Below, piece by piece: positions 18,090 through 26,650 of a stretch of 64,000 bases of DNA (positions are counted from its first letter, which is position 1; each line of letters begins with the position of its first letter). Origin of the DNA: Flemingiibacterium sp964603455 (lineage in GTDB: Bacteria; Bacillota; Clostridia; Oscillospirales; CAG-272); the NCBI GenBank assembly GCA_964603455.1, contig CAZRVL010000003.1:12428-76427 (forward strand). The letters run 5' to 3'. The position numbers were made by a program, and so were the translations under genes. Under the pieces are notes generated by a model. It was not told where the DNA came from, searched no databases, and was given only the letters and a program-made list of their open reading frames with translations.

Positions 18090-19547
18090 TTACTTATCGA
18101 GCGAGGTATGCAGTTTTTCGATCTCCGCCTTTACGGTCGATTCCATAGATGCGAAGGTCGATGCGAAGTTGGCATTGCCTGCCGCAAAGGTCTTCTCTAC
18201 CAGCGGATTTGCCACGGTATTCTGCCATGCGTTTATTCCGAAATCGAAGCTGATAGAATTGATTATTATATCGACCATTTCAGCCGATTCGTCATCTCTT
18301 GCGGCTTTACCCTTAAGAACGACTTCCTTATATGTCGGAATAAGATTCTGCTGAGAGTCGTATGAAAGTGCTTCGAGAATGATACCAACATTTTCCATTC
18401 TCTCTTCGGGGAGTGTCTTCAAGAGCACGGATATTTCAGCTCCGAAGGACGGTGCGTAGTATCTGTACTGTTCCTCGTCATATTTCGGACAGGGAACGAA
18501 GCCGACATCAATATCGAGCTGACGCTTGTCTTCAAGTCCGAGCAGATGGTCAACAATAAAAAGTACACCGTTGCTCTTGAAATCGCCCTTTCCGCCTACA
18601 TCGTCAACATTTCCACCGATCTGACCGTCATATACCTCAGGCTGCATAAAGGTGTTGTATATCTTTATCAGCTTTTCGACAGCCGCCTCATTATTCGGAA
18701 GGTCGAATACCGGGAAGCCGTCATCGTCCTTTGAAATATAGCTTATGCCCGAGCCGAGGATAGCGCGATTGCAAAATTCCTTCCACGATCCGGTAATTCC
18801 AAATCGGTCATCGTCAGAAGTCATCACAGTATCACCGTTGAGATCGGCATATGCTTGCTTTGCAAGAGCAGCCATCTTATCTATAGTCCACTTTCCATCC
18901 GATGCCAACTGATAAATGTCTATGTCAGAGTTGAGCTGATTATATATGTCCTTGTTGAAGGTATATCCGGCAGCTCTTGAAAGCACGCTAAGACTGAAGT
19001 TTCCGGAAGCCGCATACTGCTTTCCGCCGATATTGAACACTTCAGTAGCCGAGGGATTCCACCACTCCTTGTCGAGATCGACATACGGAAGTTCATTCCA
19101 ATCCATGAGATATTCAGCCGCGCCGAGCGTCCACAAGTCATATGAGAACCAAACATCATAGTTTGAATCACCTGCCATTACCTCAGCCTGAATGGTTGAA
19201 GCGTTTATCATATCAGAGCCATTAACGTTTATAGTACAGCCAAAACGCTCCTCAATACGGCGATTTCGTCTGTATATCTCATCGTTTACAAGGTCTCCGT
19301 CCTCTGCCTCAGATTCAAGGTCTACATTAGCCCATGACAGCCAACTCGAATTGAAGTGATTTATCGAAAATTCAAAGCCGTCCATATCCTTTTCGGGCAG
19401 TCCATCTCCCTTTTCCTCGACCACGGCAGTCGTATCATCAGAGCTTGCCGTTGTTGTATCGGTAGAAGTCTTTTCGTCACCGCAAGACATTGTGCCTGCA
19501 AGCATAGCTCCGAGAATAAGAAGTGTTATCAAACGTTTTGATTTCAT
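18090..19547 (-). CDS. extracellular solute-binding lipoprotein
   Basis: 485 residues, lipobox GTMSC after a normal signal peptide. It is more distant from the 14884/16563 pair but has the same architecture: LVNDEIYRRNRRIEERFG, a calcium-loop-like DLNGDTVMTSDDDRFG, and C-terminal ARDDESAEMVDIIINSISFDFG. AAAGGAG lies eight bases before ATG. It points toward the pair and shares their terminator. Upstream, its promoter region is broken by the assembly gap: only the -10 (TATAAT, minus strand, about 19600) is safely read. The next gene upstream is a LacI regulator, a plausible controller. Confidence 0.88.
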   Translation of the reverse strand: MKSKRLITLLILGAMLAGTMSCGDEKTSTDTTTASSDDTTAVVEEKGDGLPEKDMDGFEFSINHFNSSWLSWANVDLESEAEDGDLVNDEIYRRNRRIEERFGCTINVNGSDMINASTIQAEVMAGDSNYDVWFSYDLWTLGAAEYLMDWNELPYVDLDKEWWNPSATEVFNIGGKQYAASGNFSLSVLSRAAGYTFNKDIYNQLNSDIDIYQLASDGKWTIDKMAALAKQAYADLNGDTVMTSDDDRFGITGSWKEFCNRAILGSGISYISKDDDGFPVFDLPNNEAAVEKLIKIYNTFMQPEVYDGQIGGNVDDVGGKGDFKSNGVLFIVDHLLGLEDKRQLDIDVGFVPCPKYDEEQYRYYAPSFGAEISVLLKTLPEERMENVGIILEALSYDSQQNLIPTYKEVVLKGKAARDDESAEMVDIIINSISFDFGINAWQNTVANPLVEKTFAAGNANFASTFASMESTVKAEIEKLHTSLDK

Positions 19548-19608
19548 ATTTGTCTCTCCTTTAACAATATTAACATTTTGTATTATTTACACTAATATTA
19601 TATCACGC

Positions 19609-19696
19609 GGCGCCCGGGGTTTGTGGTTGGTGTGGGTGGGGTGTTTTGGTTTGTTGGGTGTGGTGGGGTGGGGGGTNNNNNNNNNNTTATATCACC
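19609..19696. other. assembly gap (10 N) with low-quality flanks
   Basis: N at 19677-19686. The 60-70 bases before it are almost purely G/T, unlike anything else in the window. A TTATATCAC motif occurs both before this stretch and directly after the Ns, where it runs into ten C. The likely truth is one continuous sequence joined at TTATATCAC. Confidence 0.85.
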
Positions 19697-19752
19697 CCCC
19701 CCCCAGCTTTTGTCACTGGTTTTCATGGTTTGTTTACATTTATTCAGTGACG

Positions 19753-19783
19753 AAAAAAGCAGGGTCTATTCCCCTGCTTTTTG
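19753..19783. terminator. terminator of the second lacI gene (minus strand)
   Basis: AAAAGCAGGG (19755-19764) pairs with CCCTGCTTTT (19772-19781), with A and T runs on both sides. It can act in both directions. Confidence 0.85.
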
Positions 19784-19804
19784 TATATATTTGGAATACA
19801 TATT

Positions 19805-20773
19805 TTAATTATTTTTTAGTGCTGTAGTATCACGGATTATGAGATCACAACAGAGCTTTATCTTCTGTACAGCGCAAGGCTCTTCCGACTCGATCTTCTT
19901 GATGAGCAGATCTGCCGCCGCAGTGACCATCTCATCTGAAAATGTCCTGATCGTTGTCAGCGGTATCTGAGCATATGCCGAGCTTGGTATATCGTTTATT
20001 CCGATTATCGAAATATCTTCGGGAACTCGCTTTCCGTATTGACCGAATGTGTGTATCGCTCCGAAAGCTACCTCATCATATGCCGCTAAAAATGCAGTCG
20101 GACAGTTTCGAGACTTTACAAAATATTCTGCTCCCTCAACACCTATCATTTCAAATCGCTGTGAGCTTACAAAGCAGTCACGCGGCGAAAATGTCAATCC
20201 GTTCCGAATCATGACATTTTTGAAATAATCAAGCTTCGCTGTGGTATTTTTTTCGCCGATATAGCCGATATGCCTGTGTCCGAGAGAAATCAAATGCTTT
20301 ACCGCATCATCTATTCCGCTTTCAACATCAAACTCGACCGAATCACATCGCTTATTTCCCGATGAGCCGAGAAATATCACGGGAATTTCGCTCTTATGAG
20401 TCACCTCACAGGATTCAAACGAAATTATCCCATCCGCCAGCTTTTCATTCACGATAATATCAAAAAGCTCAAAAAATCGCTCATGCTCAAAACCGCATAT
20501 CATTATTGAAGTTTCAAATCCGCGCTTCGAAAGATAATCCGCGATCATCGTTGCCATAGTTGAATAATATACGCTGACTATCTCCGGCACGATAACTGTT
20601 ACACGCTTTGACTTATGCGTGCGGTGATATTTCGGGCGGACGACACCGTATTCAGCTGCCGCCTTCCTGACCAGCACAGCGGTGTCCTCACTTATCTCGC
20701 CGCTTCCGGAAAGCACCTTCGAAACTGTTGACGGAGAAACTCCGATGAGTTGTGCTAATTTTCGATATGTCAT
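19805..20773 (-). CDS. LacI family transcriptional regulator
   Basis: 322 residues. HTH at the very N-terminus (YRKLAQLIGVSPSTVSKVLSGSGEIS), followed by the usual effector-binding domain with VIVPEIVSVYYS, GIISFESCEV and GINDIPSSAYAQIPLTTIRTFS. GGAGGGG lies six bases before ATG. Its promoter (TTGCTT-N17-TATAAT, minus strand) is preceded at 9 bp by palindrome TACGAAACAATTTCGTA. The identical palindrome lies at the same distance before the GH39-type gene promoter at 58452-58480. It probably autoregulates and controls that glycosidase. Confidence 0.9.
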   Translation of the reverse strand: MTYRKLAQLIGVSPSTVSKVLSGSGEISEDTAVLVRKAAAEYGVVRPKYHRTHKSKRVTVIVPEIVSVYYSTMATMIADYLSKRGFETSIMICGFEHERFFELFDIIVNEKLADGIISFESCEVTHKSEIPVIFLGSSGNKRCDSVEFDVESGIDDAVKHLISLGHRHIGYIGEKNTTAKLDYFKNVMIRNGLTFSPRDCFVSSQRFEMIGVEGAEYFVKSRNCPTAFLAAYDEVAFGAIHTFGQYGKRVPEDISIIGINDIPSSAYAQIPLTTIRTFSDEMVTAAADLLIKKIESEEPCAVQKIKLCCDLIIRDTTALKNN

Positions 20774-20793
20774 ATCTTCCCCTCCATGAGTTT

Positions 20794-20822
20794 ATTATAC
20801 AACAGTTTGCGAAAAAAAGCAA
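20794..20822 (-). promoter_or_regulatory. promoter of the second lacI gene (minus strand)
   Basis: Minus strand: TTGCTT (20817-20822), a 17-bp spacer and TATAAT (20794-20799). Confidence 0.75.
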
Positions 20823-20831
20823 TAGAATTTC

Positions 20832-20848
20832 TACGAAACAATTTCGTA
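20832..20848. promoter_or_regulatory. shared operator TACGAAACAATTTCGTA, copy 1
   Basis: 7-bp perfect arms around CAA, beginning 9 bp upstream of the -35 box of the lacI gene. Base-for-base identical to the site at 58490-58506. Confidence 0.75.
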
Positions 20849-20852
20849 ATTA

Positions 20853-21794
20853 TCACACGCCATCGCCGTCAAAATTCGGAATAAAGCTCTCCTTTGCAGC
20901 CTCACGCTCCTGGATGAAGGCATTTTTTATTCCAAGCGACAGAGCATGATCGATCAGCTTGTGGTATTCATAGGTGGTGATCCGCCTCGAAAGCTCGGGA
21001 TATTTCGCTTTGTCAAGCATTGCCGTCGGCGTATATTGGCTCATAAGGCTGTAAAATATATCGTTTCCATATTCTGAAAAAAGATATTCTATTACATTGA
21101 TCGATTCCTTGAGCTGTCCGGGAAGGAGCAGATGACGAACGATTACTCCGCGAGTCATAATCCCGTGTTCATCAAATTCGGCTTTTGGACACAGCTCGAC
21201 CATTTTTTTAAGTGATCGCTTTGCATAAAGCGGATAATCCGGTGCGGCAGAATATTTTTTCGAAAGATCATCGGAAATATATTTGAAATCAGGCAGAAAA
21301 ATATCCACAGTACCCGAAAGCTTAGATATTATCTCCGGAAGCTCATATCCGCTGCTGTTGTAGAGTACAGGGATATTCAAACCGCGTGAACGCGCAATCT
21401 TGACCGCTTCGATTATCGACGGCGAAAACATAGTCGGAGTTACAAGATTTATATTGTTGGCTTTTTTTGCCTGCAATTCGAGAAATATCTCAGCGAGCCT
21501 ATCGACTGTTACTTTTTTTCCGCTGCAAGCACCACGCCTTGAGATCTCTCCGTTCTGGCAATATACGCATCCGAGCGTACATCCGCAGAAGAATACGGTT
21601 CCCGACCCATTTTTTCCAGAAATACATGGTTCTTCCCACATATGCAATGCCGCACGTGCTATGCGCATTTCATCGGTCTGTGAACAAAATCCGACTGTAT
21701 GAGTTCTGTCTATCCCACACCTTCGCGGACAAAGCGTGCAGGATCTATATAATGATATGTTCATAGCGTCACGGCATCGGAGAATCGGTCTCAC
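20853..21794 (-). CDS. radical SAM protein, PflX/COG1313-like
   Basis: A roughly 313-residue radical SAM enzyme. The cluster motif is CTLGCVYCQN (CxxxCxxC) near residue 72. An extra N-terminal cysteine set SCTLCPRRCG precedes it, as in PflA-like activating enzymes of the PflX group. It should use a 4Fe-4S cluster and S-adenosylmethionine; its target is unknown. The start is uncertain: GTG 21794 overlaps the upstream capA-like gene by 26 bases, while ATG 21764 (MNISLYRS) has no overlap. Neither has a clear Shine-Dalgarno. It is probably the last gene of a minus-strand operon with capA, ygjP and queH. Confidence 0.8.
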   Translation of the reverse strand: MRPILRCRDAMNISLYRSCTLCPRRCGIDRTHTVGFCSQTDEMRIARAALHMWEEPCISGKNGSGTVFFCGCTLGCVYCQNGEISRRGACSGKKVTVDRLAEIFLELQAKKANNINLVTPTMFSPSIIEAVKIARSRGLNIPVLYNSSGYELPEIISKLSGTVDIFLPDFKYISDDLSKKYSAAPDYPLYAKRSLKKMVELCPKAEFDEHGIMTRGVIVRHLLLPGQLKESINVIEYLFSEYGNDIFYSLMSQYTPTAMLDKAKYPELSRRITTYEYHKLIDHALSLGIKNAFIQEREAAKESFIPNFDGDGV

Positions 21795-22857
21795 CGCGCA
21801 AAAATGCCATCACAGCCTCATAATCGGTCTCATCGGTTATGATCGCCGGCTTATAAGCATCGCTGTAAAGATAGCATGGAATTATTTCGTCAGATACCTC
21901 AGTCAGCTCACCGTCTATTATCGTTAGATAAAGTCGATATACCATCGTGCGATTTTCTTCGTTTCGCGATCCACCAAAGCAGAAGTTTCCGAGTGAATGG
22001 ATTATAGTTTTGCCTTTATATATCTCGACCGGCTGTAAAACATGAGGATGACCGCCGATAACAAGGTCTACACCGTTATCGATCATTCTGCGTGAGCCTA
22101 TTGCCTTCCATTGATCCGGTTCGTGTACACGTTCCGTACCGCCGTGAAAATATACTATTTTGTAATCCGCATCGACCTCTGCAAGTTTTTTCGAAATTAT
22201 CGTATCATACCCGGAATAATAGAATGTGCAGCAGTAAAGTGCTATTTTATATCCATCCTTTTCGAGGATAATTATATTATCGTTATCTCCCCAGATAACT
22301 CCTGCTCCATCGAGTGCATCACGTGTGTCGGAATATCCCTTTTTGCCGTAGTCCTCAGAATGATTGTTGGCAATCGAAACCACTTCAACGCTCGATTCGG
22401 TAAGTATCGCTGTATTTTCTGTTCCGGATTTGTACCAGTAAGCCGGCGAATGATTTTTTGCTTTTGTTTGTATCGTCGGATCATCGGTAAAAACATTTTC
22501 GAGATTTGCGACAGTCCAATCGTCATCCTCAAAAAGCTCTATAAAATTTTCAAGAAAATATGTCGGCTCTACCTGCTTTGCCAACAGATTGAACGATCCT
22601 ACATATTCACCGCCGCGGTCGGTTGCCAGCATACAGTCTCCAACGAAGGACATAGTGATCTTCGTAATCAGCGGAGGTTCTTCTTCAGGTTCATCAGCTT
22701 CAAATTCGGAATGCTCATTGTCGGTTGCCGCAATCGGAGTTATGACAATATCGTGAGTCGGTATGACATCCTGCGAAAGGATATAGCTCGGAACAGCCGC
22801 TATGACGATTCCTATGATGACAAATATTATTATTGTAGAGATCACCGCTTTTTTCAT
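21769..22857 (-). CDS. CapA/PgsA-type metallophosphatase-fold protein, membrane anchored
   Basis: 362 residues. An N-terminal membrane helix (about residues 4-26), an acidic linker, then the CapA domain with the metal-site motifs GDCMLA, VANLENVF, SIANNHSEDYG, YFHGGTERV, GGHPHVLQP and SLGNF. Homologues belong to poly-gamma-glutamate synthesis/capsule systems, but no pgsBC genes are here, so it is probably a stand-alone cell-envelope hydrolase. Its start overlaps the ygjP-like gene by four bases, indicating translational coupling. Confidence 0.85.
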   Translation of the reverse strand: MKKAVISTIIIFVIIGIVIAAVPSYILSQDVIPTHDIVITPIAATDNEHSEFEADEPEEEPPLITKITMSFVGDCMLATDRGGEYVGSFNLLAKQVEPTYFLENFIELFEDDDWTVANLENVFTDDPTIQTKAKNHSPAYWYKSGTENTAILTESSVEVVSIANNHSEDYGKKGYSDTRDALDGAGVIWGDNDNIIILEKDGYKIALYCCTFYYSGYDTIISKKLAEVDADYKIVYFHGGTERVHEPDQWKAIGSRRMIDNGVDLVIGGHPHVLQPVEIYKGKTIIHSLGNFCFGGSRNEENRTMVYRLYLTIIDGELTEVSDEIIPCYLYSDAYKPAIITDETDYEAVMAFLRGETDSPMP

Positions 22858-23546
22858 ATAAAAGCACCAATTTCCTTTTTAAAAAGTTCCTTCAAATACA
22901 TTTTCTTATCCGCATAATCAGGACAATATCTCGACACCATCTGCCAAAATTTCGGCGAGTGGTTGAACTCCTTCATATGACAAAGCTCATGGATTATTAC
23001 ATAATCGATCACGCTCGGCTCTGCCATCATCAAATACCAACTGAAATTCAGATTTCCACGTGCCGAGCAAGAAGCCCAATGCGTTTTCGCAGAATTTACC
23101 TTGACCGCCGATGGTCTCAGCCCCATCTTATCGGCTATTTCGGGAACTCTCAAATTCAAATAATCTCGCGCAGCCGATTTATATATTTCGATCACCGCAT
23201 ATTTTAAATTTTCACCTTCAAGACAATTCGGAATATAAAAATGCTCCATATCGTACCCAACAGTATCACGTGCGGTTATTTTGATATTTTTTCCGAAAAA
23301 CAGCAGTTCCGAACCGATTTTAAGCTCAAGATTTTTATGCTCTGCCTCACGCTTTTGAAAATTCTCGGAATATTCTTTGAGCTTTGAATAATTCGCCAGA
23401 GCGATCTTTTTGAGTTCTGTCCTTGAAGCTCCCTTTGGCGAAAGGATCTCGGGCATTCCATCCTTTCCAACACGCATGAGTATCGATTTTTTACGTGAGG
23501 TTCGAATAATGCGTATCTTCAGCTCGTTTACTTCAATCGTTTCCAT
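22854..23546 (-). CDS. YgjP-type zinc metallopeptidase domain protein (M48/SprT-like)
   Basis: 230 residues. The zinc motif HELCHMKEFNHSPKFW (HExxH plus downstream His) is near residue 180, preceded by the family's TRWASC-like segment KTHWASCSARGNLNFSW. Other members of the YgjP/DUF45 family are predicted cytoplasmic peptidases, often near restriction or repair genes, with unknown substrate. It overlaps queH by 14 bases and capA by four, so the genes form a tight operon. No signal peptide. Confidence 0.82.
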   Translation of the reverse strand: METIEVNELKIRIIRTSRKKSILMRVGKDGMPEILSPKGASRTELKKIALANYSKLKEYSENFQKREAEHKNLELKIGSELLFFGKNIKITARDTVGYDMEHFYIPNCLEGENLKYAVIEIYKSAARDYLNLRVPEIADKMGLRPSAVKVNSAKTHWASCSARGNLNFSWYLMMAEPSVIDYVIIHELCHMKEFNHSPKFWQMVSRYCPDYADKKMYLKELFKKEIGAFI

Positions 23547-24153
23547 GCTTAAGTATCCGCGAGAAATCGCATCCGCAGTAATCCTGACGATATAGATCGT
23601 ATATCCTCGAAAGCTCTATAGAACGCTTATACCCCTCACGCTTTTTAAAATCGGACGGAAGCCATTTTATCGAATATTTTTCGGCAAGCTCAAAGCCTAT
23701 CTCATTCAGCTTCTCCGCGTTCTTATGCGGACTGACTGTCAAAGTAGTCGCAAAACAGTCGTATTCGCTTTTATGCGCAACAAAATATTCGGCTGTTTTT
23801 TCAAGCCGAAGTCTATAGCATTTAAAGCATCTCGCTCCACCCTCCGGAAGAGTCTCAAGCCCTCTCGAAAGTTCGATAAAATGCTCCGGTGCATATTCAC
23901 CGTCTGTAAGCTCGATCTTATTTTCATGTGGCATGAGAGATATTAACCTTTCAAGCTCGTTATATCGCTTTAGATATTCGGTATGTGATGTGATGTTTGG
24001 ATTATAAAAATATACCGTTATATCGAAATACGCTGTCAGATATTCGAGCACATAGCTCGAACATGGCGCACAGCAGGCATGAAGCAACAGTCTGCGCTTT
24101 GAATCGAATTTCGCTATTTCATTTTCAAGCTCTGTTTGATAATTTCTTTTCAT
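23533..24153 (-). CDS. queH: epoxyqueuosine reductase QueH
   Basis: 206 residues of the QueH (DUF208) family, the non-homologous replacement for QueG, performing the last step of queuosine tRNA modification. Conserved cysteines for the iron-sulfur/metal site: HACCAPCSSYVLEYL at the N-terminus and CFKCYRLRLEKTA in the middle, with QDYCGCDFS at the end. YNPNITSHTEYLKR is also typical. The upstream 80 bases are shared with the divergent SGNH hydrolase gene. No Shine-Dalgarno is visible before ATG 24153 (only A/T-rich sequence), so translation may start from a very short leader. Confidence 0.9.
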   Translation of the reverse strand: MKRNYQTELENEIAKFDSKRRLLLHACCAPCSSYVLEYLTAYFDITVYFYNPNITSHTEYLKRYNELERLISLMPHENKIELTDGEYAPEHFIELSRGLETLPEGGARCFKCYRLRLEKTAEYFVAHKSEYDCFATTLTVSPHKNAEKLNEIGFELAEKYSIKWLPSDFKKREGYKRSIELSRIYDLYRQDYCGCDFSRILKHGND

Positions 24154-24170
24154 TTATTTTAAAAAAACTA

Positions 24171-24199
24171 TTGAAGTTCTTAAGATTCTATGATATAAT
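24171..24199 (+). promoter_or_regulatory. promoter of the SGNH hydrolase gene
   Basis: TTGAAG (24171-24176), a 17-bp spacer and TATAAT (24194-24199), 38 bp before the TTG start. Confidence 0.75.
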
Positions 24200-24236
24200 A
24201 TATTTATAAAGAATACTGCTTCGGAGGAATACTTTT

Positions 24237-25226
24237 TTGAACAATCGCAACGACCGCAACGGTCGAAATTATACTCAAACACGTATGCAGAATGTACAAG
24301 TGCCAAGCAGACCACCGGATAAAAATGAAGAGGAAGGCTCTAAAATATATTTATTTATAGAGCTTATGCTCCTTATACTGGCATCTTTGGCGGCATGGAT
24401 ATTTTGCTCTTTTTTGCAGACAGACTATCATTTTGAATATGTCGAAACTATCCTGCCGACAAGAGCTGCTGTTTCATTGCAGGATGAGCCGAGTGAACGC
24501 ATTTATGAGCGCGAGATTCCCGAAAAAAAAGTCGAGCCAACTACAGAATTTTTAGAATATGACTTTTCTGAGCCTGTTCCGGAATGCGACGCATATCCTA
24601 TCGATTATTTCAATGACACGATATTCATCGGAGATTCACGAACCGCCGGGCTCATCATGTATACAAAGCTGTCACCGATAGACTGCTCTGCGACCGGCTT
24701 CAATTTAAAAAGCTTCGACAAGAAAAAGACCATAACCTACACTGATGACAACGGCAATAAATCTCTTGTAAGCTGCTCGGAGGCTCTTGAATTATATAAG
24801 GGTAAATACAAATCCGTATATATTTCCACCGGCGTAAACGAACTCGGATGGAACACAAAAGTATTTATCTCTAATTACCGCGCAGTCATAGACACAATAA
24901 AAGAGATAACTGATGTACCGATATACGTTCAGCTGATACTCCCTGTCACAGTCTCATATGAGCAACGCTCCGAAAACGGCATAACAAATGCAAAGCAGGT
25001 AGAATTTAATACAGCCTTAAAAGCTCTGATCGAAGATGAAAAGGTATTCATGCTCGATCCGCTTCCACTGTTCAGCCTTGAAGACGGAACGCTTGACACC
25101 GAAAAAACTTATGACGGTGCGCATCTTGAAAAATTTGCCTGCGCCGAGCTGCTCGAATATTATCAGACACACATCGTGGATACCGAGCTGTATTCAAATC
25201 TGTCAGATACTGAGGTCGCCGAATAA
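24237..25226 (+). CDS. membrane-anchored SGNH/GDSL-type hydrolase
   Basis: 329 residues. A polar N-terminus, one membrane helix (about residues 37-60), a variable stalk, then an SGNH domain. The catalytic Ser is in IFIGDSRTAG, the oxyanion Asn is probably in STGVNELGW and the His/Asp pair in KTYDGAHL. It is anchored outward and may deacetylate cell-wall or extracellular polysaccharide. The TTG start follows GGAGGA by eight bases. It is a single-gene unit with its own promoter and terminator. Confidence 0.82.
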   Translation: MNNRNDRNGRNYTQTRMQNVQVPSRPPDKNEEEGSKIYLFIELMLLILASLAAWIFCSFLQTDYHFEYVETILPTRAAVSLQDEPSERIYEREIPEKKVEPTTEFLEYDFSEPVPECDAYPIDYFNDTIFIGDSRTAGLIMYTKLSPIDCSATGFNLKSFDKKKTITYTDDNGNKSLVSCSEALELYKGKYKSVYISTGVNELGWNTKVFISNYRAVIDTIKEITDVPIYVQLILPVTVSYEQRSENGITNAKQVEFNTALKALIEDEKVFMLDPLPLFSLEDGTLDTEKTYDGAHLEKFACAELLEYYQTHIVDTELYSNLSDTEVAE

Positions 25227-25233
25227 CAACTTT

Positions 25234-25264
25234 GGAACGGACATTTCTGTCCGTTCCTTTTTGT
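25234..25264. terminator. terminator between SGNH and ruvX genes
   Basis: A 10-bp perfect stem GGAACGGACA / TGTCCGTTCC (25234-25243, 25248-25257) with loop TTTC and a following T run. Confidence 0.9.
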
Positions 25265-25265
25265 C

Positions 25266-25682
25266 TTATCTCTTTGAATCCAGGTAATTTTGAAGTATTA
25301 TCTGTGCTGAAAGCGTATCTACTGCCTCTTTGCGTTTTTTGCCGCGTGTGTCGGTAAAATTCATTATCTGATGCGCCGCCATAGTCGAGCAGCGTTCATC
25401 GAAAAATTCTATCGGTATATCCCCGATATGCTCCTTAAGCATCTCACCAAATTCTTTGGCATGCTCTGCACGCGGACCTTCAGTTCCGTTCATGTTTATC
25501 GGCAGACCGATCACTACCCTCTCAGGCTCGTATTCACGAACCTTTTCGGCTACAAGCTCAGCTGTCTTCGGCATATAATTGGATTTGACATACCCAATGC
25601 CGTTAGCCAGCATTCCGAGAGTATCGCTCACCGCAAGTCCTGTCCTCATATCACCGAAATCTACTGCCATTATACGCTTCAT
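25266..25682 (-). CDS. ruvX: YqgF/RuvX family RNase H-fold nuclease
   Basis: 138 residues, the usual length. MAVDFGDMRTGLAVSD at the N-terminus carries the first catalytic Asp, VVIGLPINMNG and FFDERCSTMAA the middle motif, and EAVDTLSAQIILQNYL the C-terminal Asp. It is proposed to act as a Holliday-junction resolvase or in 16S rRNA 5' processing. Its start overlaps the end of the ribokinase gene by one base, so both are on one transcript. Confidence 0.9.
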   Translation of the reverse strand: MKRIMAVDFGDMRTGLAVSDTLGMLANGIGYVKSNYMPKTAELVAEKVREYEPERVVIGLPINMNGTEGPRAEHAKEFGEMLKEHIGDIPIEFFDERCSTMAAHQIMNFTDTRGKKRKEAVDTLSAQIILQNYLDSKR

Positions 25683-26617
25683 CAGAGTGTTATACCTCTC
25701 TGACGCATGAATTCATCGACCTGTGCGGCAGTCGGAAGCGATGTGGATGCACCGGCTTTGCTCACAACTATCGAGCCTACCGCATTTGCATATTTTACAG
25801 CTCTAACAATGTCATGAGAATTCAGATATTCGAGAGTCAGTGCAGCGGTAAATGCGTCACCGGCAGCTGTGGTATCAACGACTTCAGTCTCGTATGCCGG
25901 AATGAGCTGTGAGAATTTTCCATCGTGAATATATGCACCGCGACCACCGAGCTTTATAACAACATATTTTGCATCTACACGCTTGAGAAGCTCATTTGCC
26001 GCACGCAAACAGTTCGCGCTATCGTTCGGATATATATTCGTCAATGCCATAGTTTCGGATTCATTCGGCGATATGACCTCAAGCTTCGGCAGCTTTTCGA
26101 GCGGAGTGTCGGGTCTTGCCGGACCTGCATCGATAAATACCGGTATCGAACGCTTTGCAGCATACTTTGCCGCCGCTATTGCTGCTTCTTCTGGAATCTC
26201 AAACTGGATGAATACCGCATCGGGAATGCAGGTCATTGCATCCTCAACATCATCCTCAGACAAAAATTCATTCGCGCCCGGATATACAACTATTCGGTTC
26301 GCACCGTTTTCCTCTACTATTATTGAAGCAAGTCCGCTGGGATTCATTCGATCGAGCTTCAAAAACCTTGTGTCGATACCGTTTGCATCATAAAGCTCCT
26401 TGAGCTTCTTTCCGTTCGCATCATTACCGAGCCTTGCACAAAATACGCTGTCTGCACCGAGTCTTGCAAGAGCCAACGCAGAATTTGCACCCTTTCCGCC
26501 GGGAACATAGCTATAGGACTGATTTTCGATTATAGTTTGTCCTGCTTCGGGAAGCTTTTTGACCTTCATAACAAAGTCCATATTCGCCGAGCTGACAACG
26601 AGTACACGTTTCTTCAT
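25682..26617 (-). CDS. rbsK: ribokinase-type PfkB family sugar kinase
   Basis: 311 residues. PfkB signatures are complete: substrate-binding GGKGANSALALARLG (residues about 38-52) and the ATP/anion-hole motif DTTAAGDAFTAAL with catalytic Asp. It phosphorylates ribose or a similar sugar at the 5-position in the cytoplasm. The Shine-Dalgarno AAAGGA before ATG can be enclosed in a small hairpin with TCCTT just upstream. It lies between purM and ruvX rather than with sugar transport genes, so a nucleoside-derived ribose role is plausible. Confidence 0.85.
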   Translation of the reverse strand: MKKRVLVVSSANMDFVMKVKKLPEAGQTIIENQSYSYVPGGKGANSALALARLGADSVFCARLGNDANGKKLKELYDANGIDTRFLKLDRMNPSGLASIIVEENGANRIVVYPGANEFLSEDDVEDAMTCIPDAVFIQFEIPEEAAIAAAKYAAKRSIPVFIDAGPARPDTPLEKLPKLEVISPNESETMALTNIYPNDSANCLRAANELLKRVDAKYVVIKLGGRGAYIHDGKFSQLIPAYETEVVDTTAAGDAFTAALTLEYLNSHDIVRAVKYANAVGSIVVSKAGASTSLPTAAQVDEFMRQRGITL

Positions 26618-26650
26618 ATGCTTTCCTTTCTGAAGGATATTTTAAAAATA

